The notes: generated from the sequence alone by a model not told the origin. Positions 33,281 to 43,650 are shown, numbered from the stretch's first letter. The stretch is DNA of 50,058 nt from Promethearchaeati archaeon (GCA_013166835.1 JABLTI010000008.1:1-50058); one strand, 5' to 3'. A program made the numbers and translations.

Positions 33281-35196
33281 GTGGATTACTTTTAGCAGCA
33301 CTTCTGATTATAATTCCTGCTGCTGGAACCTTAATTGGTTTGTTTCTATCTCAACTCGAAGATTCTGTAGCAGCTGAAGGCAAAACACGAGATTGGATGC
33401 TATTTATTTTGATCTTTTTACCTACCGCAATAATTTCCATAGTTTTGCTTACATATCTTAGGAGTAGCAGTTCTTTCTCAATAGCTTGGCTACCTGGTAT
33501 TGAGATTGGATTGCATTTAAACAGAACTTCCATTATTTTTGCCTGTATAATCGCAAATTTCAGTGCCTTAATTGCTCTTTATTCTATATCATTCATGTCG
33601 TTCGATAGGTATCGAACCCAATACTGGTTCTTCTATCAATTAACATTAGCTGCAATGATGATGGGAATATTCTCAAATAATCTCTTCTGGTTATTTGGTG
33701 GATTTGAGGTTGCATCAATAGGAGCTTTCTTTTTAATTTCTCATTGGCATCGTAAATCTGGAGATGAAGGTCAAAAAGCAGGGAACGCAGCTATTCGTTA
33801 CCTAATTATTAGTATCTGTGGTGATATTTTTCTCCTTATTGGGTTTGGATTAATCCTGGTAGCTTTCAACACTTCAATTTTAGGCGAGCTATTCGACAAA
33901 TGGGTAGCTGTACCGGTTAAAATTATCGGAAGATCAAGTACTTCAACTAGATCAATTATCACATTTTTCTTAGTTTTTGGAGCATTGATTAAATCAGCTC
34001 AAATACCAATTTTGTTGTGGCCTTTAGGTGGCAAAAGTAAAGATTATGATTTAGCGAAGTCACCTATAACCGTTGCAGCATTTTTGGTCACAGTTACAGT
34101 CGGTAATATTGGCTTGTTTATTTTGAGCGTTTTTCAACCAATCTTTTCTACGACCATTACTGAAATTGGAACTGGGGTTCCTCTCTTTAGTGCTATGCCA
34201 TTCGTTCTCGTAGGATGGTTTGCAATTTTAACACTTATTATTGCCATAGCGTTAATGTTAACAGCTGATAATATCAATCGGATAGCGATATCTGCTGCAA
34301 TAGCTCAACTCAGTTTTTCATTCATAGGTTATAGTGCTGGAAATTCAATAGGTTATGCTTCATCAATTTTTCATCTAGTAACTAGTATACCTGCTAGTAT
34401 AGCAGTTTTTGTTCTCATGGGGATGATAATAGAATCAATTCGAATAAGGAATATATCGCGCCTTGGAGGATTAAAAAATAAATATCCCTCGTTATTCATA
34501 TTTGGTTTGATAGCAATTCTAAGCTATTCAGGATTCTTTCCATTTGGAACTCATTTCAGTCTAGATATGATCTTTCAAGCACTTCTCACAAGTAGCATTC
34601 CATCCAGTAAGGTTATCCTCGCGATTAGTTTTATCTGTTCTATTTTACTTATTTTTGCTATAACAAAACCATTCATGAAGCTATTTAATGGGAAATTTGA
34701 AGGAGATTTATCAACTCGTCAATTAAACAAAAACTCAATTTCTGTGGAGTTAATGGCTCTAGTAGCGTCTGCTCTATCAGGTTTCTTATTAATATTCGTG
34801 GGATATCCAAATCCGAAATTTGTTTCACTCTTACTTGATCAAAAGGTATTTTTGGGATATGATTCACCATTATTTAGCAATTGGCTTGTATCAATATTGT
34901 ATTTAATTTTAGGAATTGGTATTTTCATTTCAACAATGATTTTATATCGTGATGGAAAAGCTACTGTGTTAGATAAAATTAGAAACACGAAATTTGTAAG
35001 CTTTACCAAGAAATTTTTCGCAAATGGAATGTACCTTGATAATGTATATGAAGCATCTGTATTCCAACCTATTAATTTCTTAAGTAGATTTTTCGCTTGG
35101 ACTCGAATCAAGGCACCTTTTGCTAGTATAATATGGGCTGTGCTAGCTTTAGCATTATTAGTATCAATATTTGCAGTACTAGGAGGAGGAATATAA
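33277..35196 (+). CDS. NuoL/MrpA-type antiporter-like subunit
   Basis: 639 residues with ~14-16 membrane segments. The TM5 Glu is retained (FGGFEVASIGAFFLISHW) and the TM7 Lys is retained (ALIKSAQIPILLWPL), both part of the ion path of NuoL/M/N and Mrp subunits. The next segment, SPITVAAFLVTVTVGNIG, lacks the usual PTPVSALIHAATMV His motif, so the subunit is divergent. A C-terminal extension with an extra helix is present, as in NuoL. It starts in an ATGA overlap with the NuoK-like gene. Confidence 0.82.
   Translation: MSGLLLAALLIIIPAAGTLIGLFLSQLEDSVAAEGKTRDWMLFILIFLPTAIISIVLLTYLRSSSSFSIAWLPGIEIGLHLNRTSIIFACIIANFSALIALYSISFMSFDRYRTQYWFFYQLTLAAMMMGIFSNNLFWLFGGFEVASIGAFFLISHWHRKSGDEGQKAGNAAIRYLIISICGDIFLLIGFGLILVAFNTSILGELFDKWVAVPVKIIGRSSTSTRSIITFFLVFGALIKSAQIPILLWPLGGKSKDYDLAKSPITVAAFLVTVTVGNIGLFILSVFQPIFSTTITEIGTGVPLFSAMPFVLVGWFAILTLIIAIALMLTADNINRIAISAAIAQLSFSFIGYSAGNSIGYASSIFHLVTSIPASIAVFVLMGMIIESIRIRNISRLGGLKNKYPSLFIFGLIAILSYSGFFPFGTHFSLDMIFQALLTSSIPSSKVILAISFICSILLIFAITKPFMKLFNGKFEGDLSTRQLNKNSISVELMALVASALSGFLLIFVGYPNPKFVSLLLDQKVFLGYDSPLFSNWLVSILYLILGIGIFISTMILYRDGKATVLDKIRNTKFVSFTKKFFANGMYLDNVYEASVFQPINFLSRFFAWTRIKAPFASIIWAVLALALLVSIFAVLGGGI
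35181..35190 (+). promoter_or_regulatory. strong Shine-Dalgarno site deciding the start at 35199
   Basis: AGGAGGAGGA lies eight nt before ATG 35199. The open frame runs back to 35133 inside the NuoL-like gene, but this site makes 35199 the start. Confidence 0.75.
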
Positions 35197-35198
35197 TC

Positions 35199-36794
35199 AT
35201 GGCAGGAATTTTGATTAACTTCACTATGGTTTTCCTTGTTATTCTTCCATTTACTATTGCAATTATTATATTTGGCTTCAGAAAGTGGTTAAAGAATTTT
35301 GCAGGTGAAATGGGCGCAGCTACAATAATTGCTGTTGTAGCATTAATTGCGGCATTAAATTATGGCTTAAAATCAAATCCTTCTACAAATATCCTATATG
35401 GAATTTATAATACATCTCAAGGAGCAGATTACGGTCCACCTCTTGGTGTGCAATTAAGGGTTGATGCTTTTACAAGTTGGTTCCTTATCTTCATAAATAT
35501 TGTAATTCTTTTCATCTTCATTTATGAATCAACAAAACAAAGAGGGAAGCCAGAAGGACCTATCCATATAAGTTTGCTTCTGTTCATAACTGCAGGGATA
35601 AATGGAGTAATGATTGCTAACGACTTCTTTACTTTATTTTTAAGTTGGGTCATAATTGGGATTGCTGTCATCTCACTAATTACTTTTAGACGACGTGCAA
35701 TTGATATAAAAGAAGGTGGGATTAGATCATACATATTAATTGGTTTAAGTATTTCATTCTTGCTTCTTGCTGTCATTTTATGCTACGGTATCTTTGGTAC
35801 CTTGAATTTTGATGTAATTAAAAACGATGATACAATATTATCTTCTTCCCGATTACAAAACCTAAGTCTAGTTCTCTACACAATAATAGCTCTTGTTATA
35901 GTGGGTTTTGGATTGTTTGCTAATATTTTCTTACTAAATCTGTGGATGCCTAAAGCCATTGAACATTCTCATGCCAGTACACAAGTATTCACAACTGGTA
36001 TTACTAGCAGTATTGCTTTGCTTTCTATTTTCAAAGTACTGTTTTCCTTCTTTAATCCCGAAAGTTTTGCAGGAATTGCATATCCTCAAGTATTAGCGAT
36101 TATAGGCATACTTACTGCATTAGAAGGAGCACTTCTTATTATCTATCAAGTAACAAGAAAAGATGAAGATAAAGCTAGTTTAACGAAGATTATAATCTAT
36201 TCTGCTATAGTAAATATAGGAATTGCACTCACAGGGATTTCATTAGGGGGTTTCACTGTCGAGGTTGAAGGCGAAGGCATCTTTAATTTAAGTGACATAA
36301 TCGGGTACAGCGCTTTGCAATTAATTAATTTAGCAATAACTATGTTTCTAACTCTTACTGCGAAAGAACGATTGGTTTCAAAGAGAGGGAGTGAAAAATT
36401 GTTTGCTTTAAGAGGTTCTGCAAAAGATTATCCATTGACTATTTTCATGTTAATTATCGGTTTATCCTCAACCATTGGTTTACTACCCACTTTTGGTGGA
36501 GTTAATATCTATATGCTTGTTTTTTCATTGATACAATTGAATTTTATTGGATATGCCATTTTCATAGTTCTTATTCTAGTGCTGTTGTTAATTGGTTATC
36601 TAATTGTATTCAAATTCCTAATATTTGATAAACCAACAAAAGAAACGAGTTTTGGTAGTGGTGGTATTAGTCAGGATCTCTCGTTGCATACATTCCTAGG
36701 ACTCTTAATAGCTCTTGGATTAATTGTATTAGGGATTGTACCATCCATTATTAGTAACTCTATTCTAGAAAACACTAGCTTAATGCTGCCTTAG
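35199..36794 (+). CDS. NuoM/NuoN/MrpD-type antiporter-like subunit, key residues altered
   Basis: 532 residues, ~14 membrane segments, clearly in the NuoN/MrpD family (LRVDAFTSWFLIFINIVILFIF, TAGINGVMIANDFFTLFLSWVIIG, LWMPKAIEHSHASTQVF). The position of the conserved TM5 Glu (FWEL in the family) reads SWVI, and the TM7 Lys before PLHxWLP is absent (NIFLLNLWMPKA). This copy may therefore conduct ions differently or be structural. It closes the five-gene cluster; DP2 follows 84 bp later. Confidence 0.8.
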   Translation: MAGILINFTMVFLVILPFTIAIIIFGFRKWLKNFAGEMGAATIIAVVALIAALNYGLKSNPSTNILYGIYNTSQGADYGPPLGVQLRVDAFTSWFLIFINIVILFIFIYESTKQRGKPEGPIHISLLLFITAGINGVMIANDFFTLFLSWVIIGIAVISLITFRRRAIDIKEGGIRSYILIGLSISFLLLAVILCYGIFGTLNFDVIKNDDTILSSSRLQNLSLVLYTIIALVIVGFGLFANIFLLNLWMPKAIEHSHASTQVFTTGITSSIALLSIFKVLFSFFNPESFAGIAYPQVLAIIGILTALEGALLIIYQVTRKDEDKASLTKIIIYSAIVNIGIALTGISLGGFTVEVEGEGIFNLSDIIGYSALQLINLAITMFLTLTAKERLVSKRGSEKLFALRGSAKDYPLTIFMLIIGLSSTIGLLPTFGGVNIYMLVFSLIQLNFIGYAIFIVLILVLLLIGYLIVFKFLIFDKPTKETSFGSGGISQDLSLHTFLGLLIALGLIVLGIVPSIISNSILENTSLMLP

Positions 36795-36878
36795 AAGAAC
36801 TATCAGCACAAAAAATATGATAAGGGAATGATACCAGAACTCTTATAGAATAATTAGAAAAGCAATTATGCTATTTAT

Positions 36879-39800
36879 TTGCTGAAAATCGTAAGTAATT
36901 ATAGAGAATATTGTTGTGATAGAAAATTGGAAATAATTGCCTCCGATGAAATGAAAGCATATTTTCAAAGATTAGAAGACGAAGTCATAGAACTCTATAA
37001 GGTTGCTGAAAAGGCAAGAGAGAAAGGATTGGATCCCGAATTAGAACCGGAAATACACTTAGCAAAAGATGTTGCAGGAAAAGTAGAGGGGCTAATAGAA
37101 ATAAAGGGGATAGCAGATAGAATTCGTTCTTTAACTTTACAAATGGATCGAGAAAATGTTGCTTTTAAAATTGCTCAAGAAATAGCTGATGGAAAACTTG
37201 TCGGTAATATATCGGAGGAAAAAAAAGCGGATCTTGCTATACGAGCAGCTCTTGCTATTTTAACAGAAGGAGTTACAGCTGCTCCTTTAGAAGGCATCGC
37301 TAAAGTAAAAATCAAGAGGAATGAAGATAATACTAGATATTTAGCTATATACTTCGCAGGACCAATTAGAGCAGCAGGTGGAACAGAAGCAGCTCTCACT
37401 GTCTTAGTCTCAGATCATGTTAGGAAAGTTTTGGGCTTATCCCGCTATAAAGCAACAAGACAAGAAATGATGCGTTTTGTAGAGGAAATTGACCTCTATA
37501 ACCGAGTAATGCATTTACAAAGCCCCACAACTACAGATCAAATTGAAACAGCAGTTGAAAATCTCCCTGTAGAGGTAACCGGAGAAAAGACGAACCCAGA
37601 GGAAGTATCTGCTTTTAGAGATCTTCCTCGAATAGAAACGAATTGTCTGAGAGGAGGAGCTTGCTTAGTCTTAAATGATGGGATAATTGGTCGTGCAATG
37701 AAGATATTAAGAACTGTTAATGCAGTTGGATTGACCGACTGGGATTGGTTAAAAGATCTAAAAGCTACTGTGGCAAAAGCACAAGATGATCAAGAAAAAG
37801 AAGAACAAAAAGCAAAAACACAACCATCTTATGGCTACATAAAAGATGTAATATCAGGAAGACCCATATTTTCACATCCCTCACAACCCGGTGGATTTAG
37901 AATTAGATATGGGCACTCAAGAAATACTGGTTTAGCTGGTATAGGGATTCATCCAGCAACAATGAAAGTTGTAATGGAGTTCTTAGCACCAGGAACACAT
38001 ATCCGAACTGAAAGACCGGGGAAGGGTAGTGTAGTTATGCCCGTGGATTCCATAGATGGTCCTATTGTGTTACTAAAAGATGGCACAGTCTTACAATTAG
38101 ATTCATATGAACAGGCAGAAAAATATTCCAAAAAAATTAAAGAAATACTCTTTTTGGGTGATTTACTTGTAGGATTTGGTGAGTTTTTAGAAAACAACCA
38201 TCCTTTGATCCCTTCAGGTTTTGTTGAAGAATGGTGGGTATTGTATTTAGAATCCAGAATAAAATCTCGTTGTGATAATGACCTTGCTATTGCTGCAAAA
38301 ACCGTTGGGATGACAATTGAACGTTTACGAGACTTTTTGAACCATCCTATTGCAACAAAACCAACTCAAGAAGAAGCTTTGAGTTTCTGCTATGAATTGT
38401 TACTTCCTTTGCACCCGTATTATACTTATGCTTGGCATGATATCTCATTTGATGAGTTTTTTGAATTACGAGATCAAATACTGGAAAGGAGAATCACAGA
38501 TAAACAAAAAATATCTCAATATTCCAGAAACCCGAAAGCAATAATACTTGACCAAGATTTTTCCGCTAAAAGATTTCTAGAAAGAATTGGTTTACCACAT
38601 AGAGTGAAGGATGGATGTGTTGTTATTGAAGAAAATAATCTTATTATTGAACACTGCATGCAATTAGAAAATAAAGAGTTAGATCCCTCTTCAATAGAGC
38701 GAACTGTAGAACCACCCTTCGAATATATTGTTCCCTTTGAGATTAAAATGAAAAACCCAATTTACTCAGGAGCAAGAATGGGGAGACCAGAAAAAGCAAA
38801 AGAGCGAAAAATGAATCCCCCAGTCCATACTCTCTATCCACTTGAGATGGAAGGCGGAGGAAATAATAGATTAATCTTGGAAGCAGGAAAAAAGAAGAAA
38901 ATAGAAATTACAGTAATACAACGGGAATGTAAAACTTGCAGTATAATTACTCATCTTTCAAGTTGCCCAAATTGCCAGAGAGGGACGGAAGTGATCAGAA
39001 GCTGTTACATCTGTGGAGTAGAAACTGAAGACACTTTTTGTAAAGAATGCAAACGCCCGACAGTTACATACAATACAAGACTAGTGAATATTGCTCAAGA
39101 AATAACTCGAGTGAAAAAAGCATTGGGTGGCTCGATACCTCCAAAAACAAAAGGTGTAAAGAAATTAATGAATCGTGGACGCATTCCAGAGATTTTAGAA
39201 AAAGGTTTCCTTAGAGCAAGACATGGCTTGAATGTATATAAAGACGGCACAATAAGATTTGATTCGACTGATATTCCCTTAATGCATTTTAAGCCAAGAG
39301 AGGTTAGTGCAACATTAGAACAACTAAACAAGCTAGGTTATACAGAAGATGCTAATGGAGAACCATTGACAGATGAAGAACAAATCTGCGAATTGAAGAT
39401 ACAGGATGTTGTTTTAAATATTGACAATGGTGAATTCCTCGTAAGAGTTTCGAAATATGTTGATGATATGCTAGAATCCGTTTATGGATTACCTCGATTC
39501 TATAATATTACCCGAATTACAGAACTTATTGGACATTTAATTATTGGTCTAGCTCCGCACACCTCCTCTGGAATAACAGGAAGAGTTATTGGTTTCACAA
39601 GTGTAAAAGGTAATTTAGCTCATCCTTATTGGCATGCTGCGAAGAGGAGAAATTGTTTTCCTGGCGATACTGAAGTCCTTGTTGATATTGAAGGGAAAAT
39701 TACTCGAGTAAAAATCAAAGATCTATATGAGAATGAGTTTGATAATGAAATAGAGGAAAAGATGGTCTTAGTTAAAAAACAACCAAAGAGAGAAATCAAA

Positions 39801-41843
39801 GCTTATTCATTTGATCACTCATTAGGAGAAGTAACACTAACAAATATTCTTGATGTAATTAAAACACCAGCACCTGAACACTTAGTAAAGTTTCATCTAG
39901 TTGGGAAAAGATCCTATACTACAACCGCAGGTCACCCAGTAATTGTTCATGAAGATGGAAAATTAGTAGAGAAAAGAGCATCAGAAGTTAGTAAAGGTGA
40001 TATGTTCATCCTACCAAGTCTAAGACTTGATGAAGAGGATATCCAAGAAATAGATTTACTTAAAGAATTTACAAAAAATGAGTTTATTGATATTAAGGAT
40101 GACTTAATGGTTAGGGGTATTAGCTCCTTTGTGCAAACCATTGTTGATAAGTATGGACTAAAAGAGCTTTCTGAAAAACTAGCAATTAACAAGAAAACTC
40201 TCAATAATTATTACAGAGAACGAGATTCCATGCCCTTGAGTGTTTTAGAAATACTATTGAAATTTGATGAACAAACTATAATGAATATTCCCCATTGCAC
40301 TTTGGGATTCAAAAGAGATCATACTTTCATAAATCGAATTATCCCCTTTAATGATAGCTTAATGAAACTTATTGGCTATTATCTTGCTGAAGGATTTTAC
40401 CGAAAGGTTGACAAACTTAACTATCAAGTTGATTTGGCAGTGTCTGAATCTGATTTGCGTGAGGACATGCTTTCCTCAATAGCAGAGGTTTTTGGAAAGG
40501 GATTCAAACCATATATAGATTCTAATCGTATTACCATTTCTAGTCGGATAATTTATCAATTTTTCAAAAATATATTGCAATTACAGACAGGTTCTCGAAA
40601 CAAAGCAATCCCCTCATTCCTCTTAAAACTACCAAAGAATAAGATTAAGCATTTAATTAGTACTTACTTCAGTGGTGATGGTGGAGTTGATCGAAAAAAT
40701 GGAACTGTTTTATGTTCCTCTTTTAGTAAAGAACTCTTGAAGGATTTTGATTTTCTACTGTTACGCTTTGGAATATATTCAGGATACTCAAGTTATTCGA
40801 GAAATTCAAATACAGAATATAAACTTGCAATAAGAGGTGAAAATGCTCTAGCTTTTAGTGATAAAATTAGCTTCACTTCTAAAAGAAAGCAGGAATTATT
40901 GGATGGCATTGTTAAATCCAAGAAAATAAAATCACAAAAGACATACAAAAACAATCGATTACTCACTATTAAGAAGAAAGAAATTATAAAATCAAGAACT
41001 GAATTTGTCTATTCATTAAATGCAGAAAATTATCATAACATTTTGGTAAATGAGTACGTTTTGACTCATCAATGTGATGGAGACGAGGATGCTGTAATTT
41101 TAATGCTTGAAGGTTTTCTAGATTTTTCAAAACAATTTTTGCCTATAACTAGAGGAGGTTCAATGGATGCTCCTCTGACTTTGGGTTTAATACTTAATCC
41201 TCTAGAAGTTGATGATGAATCACATGCTGTGGATTGTACACGAAGATATCCTTTGGAATTTTATGAACAATCCTTCAAATTCATTGAATCGAAAAAAATA
41301 GCTCAAATCATTGATTTGATTGGTAATAGACTCGAAACTCCAGAGCAATTTGAAAATTTCTACTACACACATGAAACTTCTGATATTGGTATTGGTCCTA
41401 TCTCAACTGCATATTCGCGATTTGGAAAAATGAGTGAAAAATTAGAAGCTCAATTAGCAGTCGCTAAACTTATTCGAGCTGTTCATCTGGAAGATGTTGC
41501 AGAGCGAGTAATAAATAAACACTTCTTCCCTGATATGATAGGTTGTTTGCGTGCATTTGGCACCCAGACTTTTAGATGTGTAAGGTGTAATACGAAATAT
41601 CGAAGGTTACCACTGACTGGGAAATGCACCGCTTGTGATGACGGTGGTAAACTGCTCCTCACAGTACATAAGAAGACAATAACTAAGTATTTTGAGACTG
41701 CTAATAATCTTATAAAAACATACAAACTTTCAGAATATCTTAAACAACGATTAGAGCTTTTTAATAATTCAATAGATGAATACTTTATCAAAGAAATAGA
41801 TGATCAAAGTAGTTTGATGGACTTCTTTGGTGAGAGTACCTGA
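36879..41843 (+). CDS. polC: DNA polymerase D large subunit DP2, interrupted by an intein
   Basis: DP2 is the polymerase subunit of archaeal PolD. N-terminal AYFQRLEDEVIELYKVAEKAR, the YFAGPIRAAGGTEAALTVL block and the catalytic NCDGDED core are all present; NCDGDED is split by the intein (39654-41072). Zinc motifs lie before the catalytic core (CKTC...CPNC, CYIC...CKEC) and near the C-terminus (CVRC...CTAC). The last residues contain a PIP box QSSLMDFF (1643-1650) for PCNA binding. Extein length 1181 residues is normal. The start is TTG 36879, or ATG 36951 if the family N-terminus is followed strictly. Confidence 0.95.
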   Translation: MLKIVSNYREYCCDRKLEIIASDEMKAYFQRLEDEVIELYKVAEKAREKGLDPELEPEIHLAKDVAGKVEGLIEIKGIADRIRSLTLQMDRENVAFKIAQEIADGKLVGNISEEKKADLAIRAALAILTEGVTAAPLEGIAKVKIKRNEDNTRYLAIYFAGPIRAAGGTEAALTVLVSDHVRKVLGLSRYKATRQEMMRFVEEIDLYNRVMHLQSPTTTDQIETAVENLPVEVTGEKTNPEEVSAFRDLPRIETNCLRGGACLVLNDGIIGRAMKILRTVNAVGLTDWDWLKDLKATVAKAQDDQEKEEQKAKTQPSYGYIKDVISGRPIFSHPSQPGGFRIRYGHSRNTGLAGIGIHPATMKVVMEFLAPGTHIRTERPGKGSVVMPVDSIDGPIVLLKDGTVLQLDSYEQAEKYSKKIKEILFLGDLLVGFGEFLENNHPLIPSGFVEEWWVLYLESRIKSRCDNDLAIAAKTVGMTIERLRDFLNHPIATKPTQEEALSFCYELLLPLHPYYTYAWHDISFDEFFELRDQILERRITDKQKISQYSRNPKAIILDQDFSAKRFLERIGLPHRVKDGCVVIEENNLIIEHCMQLENKELDPSSIERTVEPPFEYIVPFEIKMKNPIYSGARMGRPEKAKERKMNPPVHTLYPLEMEGGGNNRLILEAGKKKKIEITVIQRECKTCSIITHLSSCPNCQRGTEVIRSCYICGVETEDTFCKECKRPTVTYNTRLVNIAQEITRVKKALGGSIPPKTKGVKKLMNRGRIPEILEKGFLRARHGLNVYKDGTIRFDSTDIPLMHFKPREVSATLEQLNKLGYTEDANGEPLTDEEQICELKIQDVVLNIDNGEFLVRVSKYVDDMLESVYGLPRFYNITRITELIGHLIIGLAPHTSSGITGRVIGFTSVKGNLAHPYWHAAKRRNCFPGDTEVLVDIEGKITRVKIKDLYENEFDNEIEEKMVLVKKQPKREIKAYSFDHSLGEVTLTNILDVIKTPAPEHLVKFHLVGKRSYTTTAGHPVIVHEDGKLVEKRASEVSKGDMFILPSLRLDEEDIQEIDLLKEFTKNEFIDIKDDLMVRGISSFVQTIVDKYGLKELSEKLAINKKTLNNYYRERDSMPLSVLEILLKFDEQTIMNIPHCTLGFKRDHTFINRIIPFNDSLMKLIGYYLAEGFYRKVDKLNYQVDLAVSESDLREDMLSSIAEVFGKGFKPYIDSNRITISSRIIYQFFKNILQLQTGSRNKAIPSFLLKLPKNKIKHLISTYFSGDGGVDRKNGTVLCSSFSKELLKDFDFLLLRFGIYSGYSSYSRNSNTEYKLAIRGENALAFSDKISFTSKRKQELLDGIVKSKKIKSQKTYKNNRLLTIKKKEIIKSRTEFVYSLNAENYHNILVNEYVLTHQCDGDEDAVILMLEGFLDFSKQFLPITRGGSMDAPLTLGLILNPLEVDDESHAVDCTRRYPLEFYEQSFKFIESKKIAQIIDLIGNRLETPEQFENFYYTHETSDIGIGPISTAYSRFGKMSEKLEAQLAVAKLIRAVHLEDVAERVINKHFFPDMIGCLRAFGTQTFRCVRCNTKYRRLPLTGKCTACDDGGKLLLTVHKKTITKYFETANNLIKTYKLSEYLKQRLELFNNSIDEYFIKEIDDQSSLMDFFGEST
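39654..41072 (+). other. intein with LAGLIDADG homing endonuclease in DP2
   Basis: 473 residues (926-1398 of the precursor), from Cys in CFPGDTEVLV to His-Gln, with Cys as +1 residue. Splicing blocks: A (CFPGDTEVLVD), B (TTAGHPVIVHEDG), F/G (FVYSLNAENYHNILVNEYVLTHQ). DOD endonuclease motifs are LIGYYLAEG and LISTYFSGDGG, both with acidic catalytic residues, so the enzyme may be active. A helix-turn-helix-like stretch (LKELSEKLAINKKTLNNYY) precedes them. The C-terminal residue is Gln, not the usual Asn. Confidence 0.93.
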
Positions 41844-41848
41844 TTTTT

Positions 41849-42541
41849 TTAATATCCATACTTTCCAATTAATGGAACAAAGGCTACTCCACATTGAGTT
41901 TTTGTTTTAATACTCCCATCTTCTAATTTGAATACAATTTTAAGCTCTTGGAAATAATTTTTCCCACCAACTGGAATGACCAATCTTCCACCTGGTTTTA
42001 GCTGTTCAATAAGCGGAGGAGGTATTTCAGGAGCTGCAGCCGCAACTGTAATTTTATCAAAAGGTGCTTTTTCTGGAAGTCCTATTGTACCATCCGCATG
42101 AATGACAGTTACTCTATCAGAGTATTTTGTTTTTTCTAAATTTTCTTTGGCAAAATTAACCAATTTTTCAATGCGTTCTATAGTATATACCTGTCCCCAT
42201 TTTGATTTATCAGATCCAGTTGGGGCAACAATTTCGGCGACCACTGCAGCATGATAGCCTGACCCACCTCCAACTTCTAAACATATATCACCAATTTTTA
42301 GATCTAGAACCTCTTTGCTAACCATCATAGCTACCATATGTGGTGCGGAAATCGTTTGATTGGAATAAATTGGAAGTGGTCGATCCATATATGCTAATCG
42401 CTTTGGATTTGGTCCAATAAATTCTTCTCTTGGTACCGCTCGAAATGCTCGGATAATTTCCTCTGTTTTAAGATACCCATTTCTTTTGTAATGTGCAATT
42501 AGTTCTTCTTTGCGCTCTTTTAGGCTCTGATCTTTTGTCAA
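41849..42541 (-). CDS. pcm: protein-L-isoaspartate O-methyltransferase
   Basis: Repairs isoaspartyl damage by methylating the abnormal carboxyl group with SAM. Seen: VPREEFIGPN, AYMDRPLPIYSNQTISAPHMVAMM (substrate-binding block), motif I LEVGGGSGYHAAVVAEI, and post-motif PGGRLVIPVGG. Length 230 is typical. Motif I has GGGSGY, usual for the family. It is convergent with DP2, 5 bp apart. Confidence 0.93.
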   Translation of the reverse strand: MTKDQSLKERKEELIAHYKRNGYLKTEEIIRAFRAVPREEFIGPNPKRLAYMDRPLPIYSNQTISAPHMVAMMVSKEVLDLKIGDICLEVGGGSGYHAAVVAEIVAPTGSDKSKWGQVYTIERIEKLVNFAKENLEKTKYSDRVTVIHADGTIGLPEKAPFDKITVAAAAPEIPPPLIEQLKPGGRLVIPVGGKNYFQELKIVFKLEDGSIKTKTQCGVAFVPLIGKYGY

Positions 42542-42627
42542 GAAAAATCCTCAATTAGTTTATGTTTTAGTGAAAAATCAATATTTCGAAGAAAAAATAG
42601 AAAATCGTGGATTTTTCACTGGAAATT

Positions 42628-43650
42628 TTACTTTCCAGATATTTCTTTAGCGATTTTCATATCTAAAGAGTAATCACCTTTCCATTCGGGATTCTTTACT
42701 TTTTTGTACCATTCAAAGGTTTCTTTTTGACCCTTTTCAAAAGGCGTCGCTTGATAATCCAAGTCAATCCTAGCATTTTCTTTACTTAGAATTAAATGTG
42801 ATTCATACATAAAAGGAAACATTAGTTTCCAATCTTCAAACTTCAATTCTTCCTTTTTCAGAATTTCCGGATCATAATGAATTATTTCGGTCTCATTACC
42901 AATTATATCGCTAAGGATTTTCACATAATTCTTTAATGTAGTAGCCACTCCTCCAGTAGCATTATAAATGCGTCCAATAGCTTTCTTATTTTCTAATGGA
43001 GCAGCAAGCAACCATGCAACATCTTTACTATATACAAAATCGGTAAGAATATCACCATGCCCTGGCATGTAGATAGGTTTTTGGTCCATAATTCGATCAT
43101 AGAAATAGAACTCCCTATACATGGGATTATATGGGCCATAAATATAGGTTGGTCGAATGATTGTCATAGGAAAATTATTTTCTTTGAAACTTTTTTTGAG
43201 TAAGGATTCAGCTCTTCTTTTGTCACGACTATATGGTATTGGACCTTCCTCAGCTTCCGAACCGGTTGGTTCGTCTTCAGAAACTGGATAATACATTAAT
43301 TTTTCTTCATCATACACACTAGCTGTACTAACCATAATATAATTCACTAATTCTTCAGGTACAAAATCTAAAATTGCTTGTATATTTTTCTCGTTAAAAA
43401 CACAAGTATCTATTATCGCTGAGAATTTCTTACTCTGTAGTGCTTTTGATATCTGATCATTGTTTGTTCGATCAGCATGTATTATCTTAACTTTTTTCGG
43501 ATAATTGTATTTTTCAGTTTTATAGAATGATGAAATTGCTTGTTCAGATTTCCCTCGATTGAGTACAGTAACTTCATGTTCTTTCTTTACAAGTAATTCA
43601 ACCAAATTTTTGCCACTAAATCTACTACCGCCAATCACTAGAATTTCCAT
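42628..43650 (-). CDS. NAD-dependent epimerase/dehydratase (extended SDR)
   Basis: Rossmann start MEILVIGGSRFSGKNLVELLVKK (GxxxxxG-type loop) and catalytic YSRDK (Tyr-x3-Lys), then PTYIYGPYNPMYREFYF and TDFVYSKDVAWLL, as in nucleotide-sugar epimerases and chloroplast mRNA-binding-type SDR proteins. 340 residues. The substrate is probably a nucleotide sugar; it has no sugar-gene neighbours. Gap to pcm is 86 bp with no features. Confidence 0.85.
   Translation of the reverse strand: MEILVIGGSRFSGKNLVELLVKKEHEVTVLNRGKSEQAISSFYKTEKYNYPKKVKIIHADRTNNDQISKALQSKKFSAIIDTCVFNEKNIQAILDFVPEELVNYIMVSTASVYDEEKLMYYPVSEDEPTGSEAEEGPIPYSRDKRRAESLLKKSFKENNFPMTIIRPTYIYGPYNPMYREFYFYDRIMDQKPIYMPGHGDILTDFVYSKDVAWLLAAPLENKKAIGRIYNATGGVATTLKNYVKILSDIIGNETEIIHYDPEILKKEELKFEDWKLMFPFMYESHLILSKENARIDLDYQATPFEKGQKETFEWYKKVKNPEWKGDYSLDMKIAKEISGK

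Noticed and set aside
35133..35198. Upstream start of the NuoN-like gene inside the NuoL-like gene
   Set aside because: The strong AGGAGGAGGA site eight nt before ATG 35199, just after the NuoL-like stop, fixes the start at 35199.
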